Source: Luzula sylvatica
Taxonomy: Eukaryota > Streptophyta > Magnoliopsida > Poales > Juncaceae
Direction of reading: 5' to 3'
NCBI GenBank assembly: GCA_946800325.1
Contig: OX326958.1
Span: forward strand, 7,016,001 to 7,080,000
Length of the DNA stretch: 64,000 nucleotides
Below are positions 50,701 to 62,000 of the stretch, in pieces. The notes under the pieces were generated by a model, which did no database searches, was not told where the DNA came from, and was given only the letters and a program-made list of their open reading frames with translations. The number at the start of each line of letters is the position of its first letter. The first letter of the stretch is position 1. Position numbers and translations under genes: made by a program.

Positions 50701-52020
50701 TTATTTTTTTTGAAGAAAACCACAAACTAATTTTAATTTTTTTTTTTTTTGAAAAAAACCACAAACTAATTTTCTTTTTGTGTAGAAAACAACAAACTAA
50801 TTTTATTTTTTTTGAAGAAAACCACAAACTAATTTTTTTTTCTGGTTTTCTTCAAAAAACCACAAACTAATTTTCTTTTTTTGAAGAAAACCACAAACTA
50901 ATTTTCTTTTTTTGAAGAAACCCACAAACTAATTTTATATTTTTGAAGAAAACCACAAACTAATTTTCTTTTGTAGAAGAAAACCACAAACTAATTTTCT
51001 TTTTTTGAAGAAAACCACAACTAATTTTACTTTTTTTTGAAGAAAACCACAAACTAATTTATTTTTTTTGAAGAAAACCACAAACTAATTTTCTTTTTCT
51101 TTTTTGAAGAAAACCACAAACTAATTTTCTTTTTTTGAAGAAAACCACCAACTAATTTTTCTTTGTTTAAAGAAAACCACAAACTAATTTTTCTTTTTTT
51201 GAAGAAAACCACAAACTAATTTATTTTTTTTGAAGAAAACCAGAAACTAATTTTTTTATTTTTTAAAGAAAACCACAAACTAATTTTCTTTTTTTGAAGA
51301 AAACCACAAACTAATTTTTCTTTTTTTGAAGAAAACCACAAACTAATTTTATTTTTTTGAAGAAAACCACAAATTAATTTTCTTTTTTTTTTGAAGAAAA
51401 CCACAAACTAATTTTCTTTTTTTTGAAGAAAACCACAAAATAATTTTCTTTTTTTGAAGAAAACCACAAACTAATTTTCTTTTTTTGAAGAAAACCACAA
51501 CTAATTTTTCTTTTTTTAAGAAAACCACAAACTAATTTTATTTTCTTGAAAAACCACAAACTAATTTTATTTTTTTGAAGAAAACCACAAACTAATTTTT
51601 CTTTTTTTGAAGAAAACCACAAACTAATTTTTCTTTTTTTGAAGAAAACCACAAACAAATTTTCTTTTTGTTGTGGTTTTCTTCAAAAAAACCACAAACT
51701 AATTTTCTTTTTTTGAATAAAACGACAAACTAATTTTTCTTTTTTTGAAGAAAATAACAATATATTTTCTTTTTTTCAATAAAACAACAAAATAATTTTC
51801 TTTTTTTTGAAGAAAACCACAAATTAATTTTCTTCTTTTGAAGAAAACCACAAAATAAATTTTTTTTTTTGAAGAAAACCACAAACTAATTTATTTTTTT
51901 TGAAGAAAACCAGAAACTAATTTTTTTATTTTTTAAAGAAAACCACAAACTAATTTTCTTTTTTTGAAGAAAACCACAAACTAATTTTCTTTTTTTGAAG
52001 AAAACCACAAACTAATTTTA
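47710..52020. repeat. 2,155-bp higher-order repeat, two copies
   Basis: About 47,710-49,850 and 49,850-52,020 share variant order at 2,123-2,156 bp. Type 3 hairpins lie at 49516/51671 and type 1 hairpins at 47875/49998 and 48688/50842. The CAATATATTTTC unit near 49,603 recurs near 51,759. One landmark pair (47875/49998) is about one monomer closer than the others; copy 1 lacks one unit near 48,430 that copy 2 has. Confidence 0.8.
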
Positions 52021-53490
52021 TTTTTTTGAAGAAAACTACAAACTAATTTTCTTTTTTTTGAAGAAAACCACAAACTAATTTTCTTTTTTTGAAGAAAACC
52101 ACAAAATAATTTTCTTTTTTTGAAGAAAACCACAAACTAATTTTTTTTTTTTGAAGAAAACCACGACTAATGTTTATTTTTTTTAAGAAAACCACAAACT
52201 AATTTTATTTTCTTGAAGAAACCACAAACTAATTTTATTTTTTTGAAGAAAACCACAAACTAATTTTTCTTTTTTTGAAGAAAACCACAAACTAATTTTT
52301 CTTTTTTTGAAGAAAACCACAAACTAATTTTCTTTTTGTTGTGGTTTTCTTCAAAAAACCACAAACTAATTTTCTTTTTTTGAATAAAACGACAAACTAA
52401 TTTTTCTTTTTTTGAAGAAACCGCAAACTAATTTTCTTTTTTTGAAGAAAACCACAAACTAATTTTATTTGTTTGAAGAAAACCACAAACTAATTTTCTT
52501 TTTTTGAAGAAAACCACAAACTAATTTTCTTTTTTTGAAGAAACCGCAAACTAATTTTATTTTTTTTAAGAAAACCACAAACTAATTTTCTTTTTTTTGA
52601 AGAAAACCACAAACTAATTTTCTTTTTTTGAAGAAAACCACAAACTAATTTTATTTGTTTGAAGAAAACCACAAACTAATTTTCTTTTTTTGAAGAAAAC
52701 CACAAACTAATTTTCTTTTTTTGAAGAAAACCACAAACTAATTTTCTTTTTTTGAAGAAAACCACAAACTAATTTTATATGTTTGAAGAAAACCACAAAC
52801 TAATTTTCTTTTTTTGAAGAAAACCACAAACTAATTTTCTTTTTTTGAAGAAACCGCAAACTAATTTTATTTTTTTTAAGAAAACCACAAACTAATTTTC
52901 TTTTTTTTGAAGAAAACCACAAACTAATTTTCTTTTTTTGAAGAAAACCACAACTAATTTTTCTTTTTTTGAAGAAAACAACAAACTAATTTATTTTTTT
53001 TAAAGAAGACCACAAACTAATTTTCATTTTTTTTTTTTTGAAGAAAACCACAAACTAATTTTCTTTTTGTGAAGAAAACAACAAACTAATTTTCTTTTTT
53101 TTGAAGAAAACCACAAACTAATTTTTTTTTTCTGGTTTTCTTCAAAAAACCACAAACTAATTTTCTTTTTTTGAAGAAAACCACAAACTAATTTTCTTTT
53201 TTTAAAAAAACCACACACTAATTTTTTTTTTTTGAAACAAAATAATTTTCTTTTTTTGAAGAAAACCACACACTAATTTTTGTTTGTTTGAAGAAAACCA
53301 CAAACTGATTTTCTTTTTTTGAAGAAAACCACAAACTTATTTTCTTTTTTTGAAGAAACCACAAACTAATTTTATTTTTTTTAAGAAAACCACGAACTAA
53401 TTTTCTTTTTTTGAAGAAAACCACAAACTAATTTTCTTTTTTTGAAGAAAACCACAGCTAATTTTTCTTTTTTTGAAGAAAACCACAAAG
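52020..53490. repeat. Third copy of the 41.9-kb segment
   Basis: From GAAAACTACAAAC near 52,033, the variants follow 41,870 onward at an offset of about 10,162 bp, including the type 3 hairpin 52339 and the type 1 hairpin 53132. Content is only satellite. Confidence 0.8.
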
Positions 53491-55070
53491 TAATTTATTT
53501 TTTTTGAAGAAAGCCACAAACTAATTTTATTTTCTTTTTTGAAGAAAAGCACAAACGAATTTTTTTTTTTTGAAGAAAACCACAAACTAATTTTTTTTTC
53601 TGGTTTTCTTCAAAAAACCACAAATTAATTTTTCTTTTTTTGAAGAAAACCACAGACTAATTTTCTTTTTTTGAAGAAAACCACAAACTAATTTTCTTTT
53701 TTTGAAGAAAACCACACACTAATTTTCTTTTTTTGAAACAAACTAATTTTCTTTTTTTGAAGAAAACCACAAACTAATTTTTCTTAGTATGAAGAAAACC
53801 ACAAACTAAATTTTTTTTTTTTGAAGAAAACCACAAATTAATTTTCTTTTTTTGAAGAAACCACAAACTAATTTTCTTTTTTTTGAAGAAAACCACAAAG
53901 TAATTTTCTTTTTTTGAAGAAAACCACAACTAATTTTTCTTTTTTTGAAGAAAACCACAAACTAATTTATTTTTTTTGAAGAAAACCACAAACTAATTTT
54001 AATGTTTTTTTTTTTTTGAAGAAACCACAAACTAATTTTATTTTTTTTAAGAAAACCACGAACTAATTTTCTTTTTTTGAAGAAAACCACAAACTAATTT
54101 TCTTTTTTTGAAGAAAACCACAACTAATTTTTCTTTTTTTTGAAGAAAACCACAAACTAATTTATTTATTTTGAAGAAAACCACAAACTAATTTTCTTTT
54201 TTTTTTGAAGAAAACCACAAACTAATTTTCTTTTTTTTAAGAAAACCACAAACTAATTTTCTTTTTTTGAAGAAAACCACACACTAATTTTCTTTTTTTG
54301 AAACAAACTAATTTTCTTTTTTTGAAGAAAACCACAAACTAATTTTTCTTAGTATGAAGAAAACCACAAACTAATTTATTTTTTTTGAAGAAAGCCACAA
54401 ACTAATTTTATTTTCTTTTTTGAAGAAAAGCACAAACGAATTTTTTTTTTTTGAAGAAAACCACAAACTAATTTTTTTTTCTGGTTTTCTTCAAAAAACC
54501 ACAAATTAATTTTTCTTTTTTTGAAGAAAACCACAGACTAATTTTTCTTTTTTTGAAGAAAACCACAAACTAATTTTCTTTTTTTGAAGAAAACCACACA
54601 CTAATTTTCTTTTTTTGAAACAAACTAATTTTCTTTTTTTGAAGAAAACCACAAACTAATTTTTCTTAGTATGAAGAAAACCACAAACTAAATTTTTTTT
54701 TTTTGAAGAAAACCACAAATTAATTTTCTTTTTTTGAAGAAACCACAAACTAATTTTCTTTTTTTTGAAGAAAACCACAAAGTAATTTTCTTTTTTTGAA
54801 GAAAACCACAACTAATTTTTCTTTTTTTGAAGAAAACCACAAACTAATTTATTTTTTTTGAAGAAAACCACAAACTAATTTTAATGTTTTTTTTTTTTTG
54901 AAGAAACCACAAACTAATTTTATTTTTTTTAAGAAAACCACGAACTAATTTTCTTTTTTTGAAGAAAACCACAAACTAATTTTCTTTTTTTGAAGAAAAC
55001 CACAACTAATTTTTCTTTTTTTTGAAGAAAACCACAAACTAATTTATTTATTTTGAAGAAAAGCACAAAA
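53490..55070. repeat. 880-bp tandem duplication
   Basis: The segment starting with the GAAGAAAGCCAC unit near 53,505 (hairpin 53600) is repeated starting near 54,385 (hairpin 54481) and runs to about 55,070. Between the copies, about 54,170-54,370 holds a TTTATTTATTTTGAAG, GAAACAAAC, CTTAGTATGAAG series like that at 35.3 and 40.65 kb, which was probably carried in with the rearrangement. Confidence 0.78.
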
Positions 55071-55440
55071 TAATTTTCTTTTTCTTTTTTGAAGAAAACC
55101 ACAAACTAATTTTTTTTTTTTGAAGAAACCACAAACTAATTTTATTTTTTTTAAGAAAACCACAAATTAATTTTCTTTTTTTGAAGAAAACCACACATTA
55201 ATTTTCTTTTTTTGAAACAAAGTAATTTTCTTTTTTTGAAGAAAACCACGAACTAATTTTTCTTAGTTTGAAGAAAACAACAAACTAATTTTTTTTTTTT
55301 TGAAGAAAACCACAAACTAATTTTCTTTTTTTGAAGAAACCGCAAACTAATTTTATTTTTATGAAGAAAATCACAAACTAATTTTCTTTTTTTGAAGAAA
55401 AACACAAACTAATTTTTCTTTTTTTGAAGAAAACCACAAA
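55070..55440. repeat. Partial copy of the 39.1/44.0-kb segment
   Basis: CACACATTAATTTTC, GAAACAAAGTAATTTTC, CCACGAAC and TTATTTTTATGAAG units appear in the same order as near 39.2-39.4 and 44.1-44.35 kb. The segment stops before the CTCAAAATATTTT unit and joins directly to TTATATGTTTGAAG units. Confidence 0.72.
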
Positions 55441-58400
55441 CTAATTTTCTTTTTTTGAAGAAAACCACAAACTAATTTTATATGTTTGAAGAAAACCACA
55501 AACTAATTTTCTTTTTTTTAAGAAAACCACAAACTAATTTTCTTTTTTTGAAGAAACCGCAAACTAATTTTATTTTTTTTAAGAAAACCACAAACTAATT
55601 TTATTTTTTTTGAAGAAAACCACAAACTAATTTTCTTTTTTTGAAGAAAACCACAACTAATCTTTCTTTTTTTGAAGAAAACCACAAACTAATTTATTTT
55701 TTTTAAAGAAGACCACAAACTAATTTTCATTTTTTTTTTTTTTAAGAAAACCACAAACTAATTTTCTTTTTGTGAAGAAAACAACAAACTAATTTTCTTT
55801 TTTTTGAAGAAAACCACAAACTATTTTTTTTTTCTGGTTTTCTTCAAAAAACCACAAACTAATTTTCTTTTTTTGAAGAAAACCACAAACTAATTTTCTT
55901 TTTTTAAAAAAACCACACACTAATTTTTTTTTTTTTGAAACAAACTAATTTTCTTTTTTTGAAGAAAACCACAAACTCATTTTTGTTTGTTTGAAGAAAA
56001 CCACAAACTGATTTTCTTTTTTTGAAGAAAACCACAAACTTATTTTCTTTTTTTGAAAAAACCACAAACTAATTTTATTTTTTTTAAGAAAACCACGAAC
56101 TAATTTTCTTTTTTTGAAGAAAACCACAAACTAATTTTCTTTTTTTGAAGAAAACCACAGCTAATTTTTCTTTTTTTGAAGAAAACCACAAAGTAATTTA
56201 TTTTTTTTGAAGAAAGCCACAAACTAATTTTATTTTCTTTTTTGAAGAAAAGCACAAACGAATTTTTTTTTTTTGAAGAAAACCACAAACTAATTTTTTT
56301 TTTCTGGTTTTCTTCAAAAAACCACAAATTAATTTTTCTTTTTTTGAAGAAAACCACAGACTAATTTTCTTTTTTTGAAGAAAACCACAAACTAATTTTC
56401 TTTTTTTGAAGAAAACCACACACTAATTTTCTTTTTTTGAAACAAACTAATTTTCTTTTTTTGAAGAAAACCACAAACTAATTTTTCTTAGTATGAAGAA
56501 AACCACAAACTAAATTTTTTTTTTTTGAAGAAAACCAAAAACTAATTTTTCTTTTTTTGAAGAAACCACAAACTAATTTTTCTTTTTTTGGAGAAAACCA
56601 CAAACTAATTTTCTTTTTTTGAAGAAAACCACAAACTAATTTTCTTTTTTTGAAGAAAACCACAAACTAATTTTCTTTTTTTGAAGAAAACCACAAACTA
56701 ATTTTATATGTTTGAAGAAAACCACAAACTAATTTTCTTTTTTTTAAGAAAACCACAAACTAATTTTCTTTTTTTGAAGAAACCGCAAACTAATTTTATT
56801 TTTTTTAAGAAAACCACAAACTAATTTTATTTTTTTTGAAGAAAACCACAAACTAATTTTCTTTTTTTGAAGAAAACCACAACTAATCTTTCTTTTTTTG
56901 AAGAAAACCACAAACTAATTTATTTTTTTTAAAGAAGACCACAAACTAATTTTCATTTTTTTTTTTTTGAAGAAAACCACAAACTAATTTTCTTTTTGTG
57001 AAGAAAACAACAAACTAATTTTCTTTTTTTTGAAGAAAACCACAAACTATTTTTTTTTTCTGGTTTTCTTCAAAAAACCACAAACTAATTTTCTTTTTTT
57101 GAAGAAAACCACAAACTAATTTTCTTTTTTTAAAAAAACCACACACTAATTTTTTTTTTTTTGAAACAAACTAATTTTCTTTTTTTGAAGAAAACCACAA
57201 ACTAATTTTTGTTTGTTTGAAGAAAACCACAAACTGATTTTTCTTTTTTTGAAGAAAACCACAAACTTATTTTCTTTTTTTGAAAAAACCACAAACTAAT
57301 TTTATTTTTTTAAGAAAACCACGAACTAATTTTCTTTTTTTGAAGAAAACCACAAACTAATTTTCTTTTTTTGAAGAAAACCACAGCTAATTTTTCTTTT
57401 TTTGAAGAAAACCACAAAGTAATTTATTTTTTTTGAAGAAAGCCACAAACTAATTTTATTTTCTTTTTTGAAGAAAATCACAAACGAATTTTTTTTTTTT
57501 GAAGAAAACCACAAACTAATTTTTTTTTTCTGGTTTTCTTCAAAAAACCACAAATTAATTTTTCTTTTTTTGAAGAAAACCACAGACTAATTTTCTTTTT
57601 TTGAAGAAAACCACAAACTAATTTTCTTTTTTTGAAGAAAACCACACACTAATTTTCTTTTTTTGAAACAAACTAATTTTCTTTTTTTGAAGAAAACCAC
57701 AAACTAATTTTTCTTAGTATGAAGAAAACCACAAACTAAATTTTTTTTTTTTGAAGAAAACCACAAACTAATTTTTCTTTTTTTGAAGAAACCACAAACT
57801 AATTTTTCTTTTTTTGGAGAAAACCACAAACTAATTTTCTTTTTTTGAAGAAAACCACAAACTAATTTTCTTTTTTTGAAGAAAACCACAAACTAATTTT
57901 CTTTTTTTGAAGAAAACCACAAACTAATTTTATATGTTTGAAGAAAACCACAAACTAATTTTCTTTTTTTTAAGAAAACCACAAACTAATTTTCTTTTTT
58001 TGAAGAAACCGCAAACTAATTTTATTTTTTTTAAGAAAACCACAAACTAATTTTATTTTTTTTGAAGAAAACCACAAACTAATTTTCTTTTTTTGAAGAA
58101 AACCACAACTAATCTTTCTTTTTTTGAAGAAAACCACAAACTAATTTATTTTTTTTAAAGAAGACCACAAACTAATTTTCATTTTTTTTTTTTTGAAGAA
58201 AACCACAAACTAATTTTCTTTTTGTGAAGAAAACAACAAACTAATTTTCTTTTTTTTGAAGAAAACCACAAACTATTTTTTTTTTTCTGGTTTTCTTCAA
58301 AAAACCACAAACTAATTTTCTTTTTTTGAAGAAAACCACAAACTAATTTTCTTTTTTTAAAAAAACCACACACTAATTTTTTTTTTTTTGAAACAAACTA

Positions 58401-59020
58401 ATTTTCTTTTTTTGAAGAAAACCACAAACTAATTTTTGTTTGTTTGAAGAAAACCACAAACTGATTTTCTTTTTTTGAAGAAAACCACAAACTTATTTTC
58501 TTTTTTTGAAAAAACCACAAACTAATTTTATTTTTTTTAAGAAAACCACGAACTAATTTTCTTTTTTTGAAGAAAACCACAAACTAATTTTCTTTTTTTG
58601 AAGAAAACCACAGCTAATTTTTCTTTTTTTGAAGAAAACCACAAAGTAATTTATTTTTTTTGAAGAAAGCCACAAACTAATTTTATTTTCTTTTTTGAAG
58701 AAAAGCACAAACGAATTTTTTTTTTTTGAAGAAAACCACAAACTAATTTTTTTTTTCTGGTTTTCTTCAAAAAACCACAAATTAATTTTTCTTTTTTTGA
58801 AGAAAACCACAGACTAATTTTCTTTTTTTGAAGAAAACCACAAACTAATTTTCTTTTTTTGAAGAAAACCACACACTAATTTTCTTTTTTTGAAACAAAC
58901 TAATTTTCTTTTTTTGAAGAAAACCACAAACTAATTTTTCTTAGTATGAAGAAAACCACAAACTAAATTTTTTTTTTTTGAAGAAAACCACAAACTAATT
59001 TTTCTTTTTTTGAAGAAACC
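55440..59020. repeat. 1,226-bp higher-order repeat, about 2.9 copies
   Basis: TTATATGTTTGAAG units near 55,480, 56,706 and 57,932 and hairpin pairs 55834/56304, 57060/57530 and 58287/58757 recur at 1,226-1,227 bp. After about 59.02 kb the next TATATGTTT unit does not appear and the order switches to the longer 1,731-bp form. The last partial copy therefore overlaps the start of that block. Confidence 0.87.
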
Positions 59021-62000
59021 ACAAACTAATTTTCTTTTTTTTGAAGAAAACCACAAAGTAATTTTCTTTTTTTGAAGAAAACCACAACTAATTTTTCTTT
59101 TTTTGAAGAAAACCACAAACTAATTTATTTATTTTGAAGAAAACCACAAACTAATTTTAATGTTTTTTTTTTTTTGAAGAAACCACAAACTAATTTTATT
59201 TTTTTTAAGAAAACCACGAACTAATTTTCTTTTTTTGAAGAAAACCACAAACTAATTTTCTTTTTTTGAAGAAAACCACAACTAATTTTTCTTTTTTTTG
59301 AAGAAAACCACAAACTAATTTATTTTTTTTGAAGAAAACCACAAACTAATTTTCTTTTTCTTTTTTGAAGAAAACCACAAACTAATTTTCTTTTTTTGAA
59401 GAAACCACAAACTAATTTTATTTTTTTTAAGAAAACCACAAACTAATTTTCTTTTTTTGAAGAAAACCACACATTAATTTTCTTTTTTTGAAACAAAGTA
59501 ATATTCTTTTTTTGAAGAAAACCACGAACTAATTTTTCTTAGTTTGAAGAAAACAACAAACTAATTTTTTTTTTTTGAAGAAAACCACAAACTAATTTTC
59601 TTATTTTGAAGAAACCGCAAACTAATTTTATTTTTATGAAGAAAATCACAAACTAATTTTCTTTTTTTGAAGAAAATCACAAACTAATTTTTCTTTTTTT
59701 GAAGAAAAACTCAAAATATTTTTTCTTTTTTTGAAGAAAACCACAAGCTAATTTTCTTTTTTTGAAGAAAACCACAAAATTATTTTCTTTTTTGGAAGAA
59801 AACCACAAACTAATTTTTCTTTTTTTGAAGATTACCACAAACTAATTTTCTTTTTTTGAAGATAACCACAAACTAATTTATTTTTTTTAAAGAAGACCAC
59901 AAACTAATTTTCATTTTTTTTTTTTTGAAGAAAACCACAAACTAATTTTCTTTTTGTGAAGAAAACAACAAACTAATTTTCTTTTTTTTGAAGAAAACCA
60001 CAAACTATTTTTTTTTTCTGGTTTTCTTCAAAAAACCACAAACTAATTGTCTTTTTTTGAAGAAAACCACAAACTAATTTTCTTTTTTTAAAAAAACCAC
60101 ACACTAATTTTTTTTTTTTTGAAACAAACTAATTTTCTTTTTTTGAAGAAAACCACAAACTAATTTTTGTTTGTTTGAAGAAAACCACAAACTGATTTTC
60201 TTTTTTTGAAGAAAACCACAAACTTATTTTCTTTTTTTGAAAAAACCACAAACTAATTTTATTTTTTTTAAGAAAACCACGAACTAATTTTCTTTTTTTG
60301 AAGAAAACCACAAACTAATTTTCTTTTTTTGAAGAAAACCACAGCTAATTTTTCTTTTTTTGAAGAAAACCACAAAGTAATTTATTTTTTTTGAAGAAAG
60401 CCACAAACTAATTTTATTTTCTTTTTTGAAGAAAAGCACAAACGAATTTTTTTTTTTTGAAGAAAACCACAAACTAATTTTTTTTTTCTGGTTTTCTTCA
60501 AAAAACCACAAATTAATTTTTCTTTTTTTGAAGAAAACCACAGACTAATTTTCTTTTTTTGAAGAAAACCACAAACTAATTTTCTTTTTTTGAAGAAAAC
60601 CACACACTAATTTTCTTTTTTTGAAACAAACTAATTTTCTTTTTTTGAAGAAAACCACAAACTAATTTTTCTTAGTATGAAGAAAACCACAAACTAAATT
60701 TTTTTTTTTTGAAGAAAACCACAAACTAATTTTTCTTTTTTTGAAGAAACCACAAACTAATTTTCTTTTTTTTGGAGAAAACCACAAAGTAATTTTCTTT
60801 TTTTGAAGAAAACCACAACTAATTTTTCTTTTTTTGAAGAAAACCACAAACTAATTTATTTATTTTGAAGAAAACCACAAACTAATTTTAATGTTTTTTT
60901 TTTTTTGAAGAAACCACAAACTAATTTTATTTTTTTTAAGAAAACCACGAACTAATTTTCTTTTTTTGAAGAAAACCACAAACTAATTTTCTTTTTTTGA
61001 AGAAAACCACAACTAATTTTTCTTTTTTTTGAAGAAAACCACAAACTAATTTATTTTTTTTGAAGAAAACCACAAACTAATTTTCTTTTTCTTTTTTGAA
61101 GAAAACCACAAACTAATTTTCTTTTTTTGAAGAAACCACAAACTAATTTTATTTTTTTTAAGAAAACCACAAACTAATTTTCTTTTTTTGAAGAAAACCA
61201 CACATTAATTTTCTTTTTTTGAAACAAAGTAATTTTCTTTTTTTGAAGAAAACCACGAACTAATTTTTCTTAGTTTGAAGAAAACAACAAACTAATTTTT
61301 TTTTTTTGAAGAAAACCACAAACTAATTTTCTTTTTTTGAAGAAACCGCAAACTAATTTTTTTTTTATGAAGAAAATCACAAACTAATTTTCTTTTTTTG
61401 AAGAAAATCACAAACTAATTTTTCTTTTTTTGAAGAAAAACTCAAAATATTTTTTCTTTTTTTGAAGAAAACCACAAGCTAATTTTCTTTTTTTGAAGAA
61501 AACCACAAAATTATTTTCTTTTTTGGAAGAAAACCACAAACTAATTTTTCTTTTTTTGAAGATTACCACAAACTAATTTTCTTTTTTTGAAGATAACCAC
61601 AAACTAATTTATTTTTTTTAAAGAAGACCACAAACTAATTTTCATTTTTTTTTTTTTGAAGAAAACCACAAACTAATTTTCTTTTTGTGAAGAAAACAAC
61701 AAACTAATTTTCTTTTTTTTGAAGAAAACCACAAACTATTTTTTTTTTCTGGTTTTCTTCAAAAAACCACAAACTAATTTTCTTTTTTTGAAGAAAACCA
61801 CAAACTAATTTTCTTTTTTTAAAAAAACCACACACTAATTTTTTTTTTTTTGAAACAAACTAATTTTCTTTTTTTGAAGAAAACCACAAACTAATTTTTG
61901 TTTGTTTGAAGAAAACCACAAACTGATTTTCTTTTTTTGAAGAAAACCACAAACTTATTTTCTTTTTTTGAAAAAACCACAAACTAATTTTATTTTTTTT

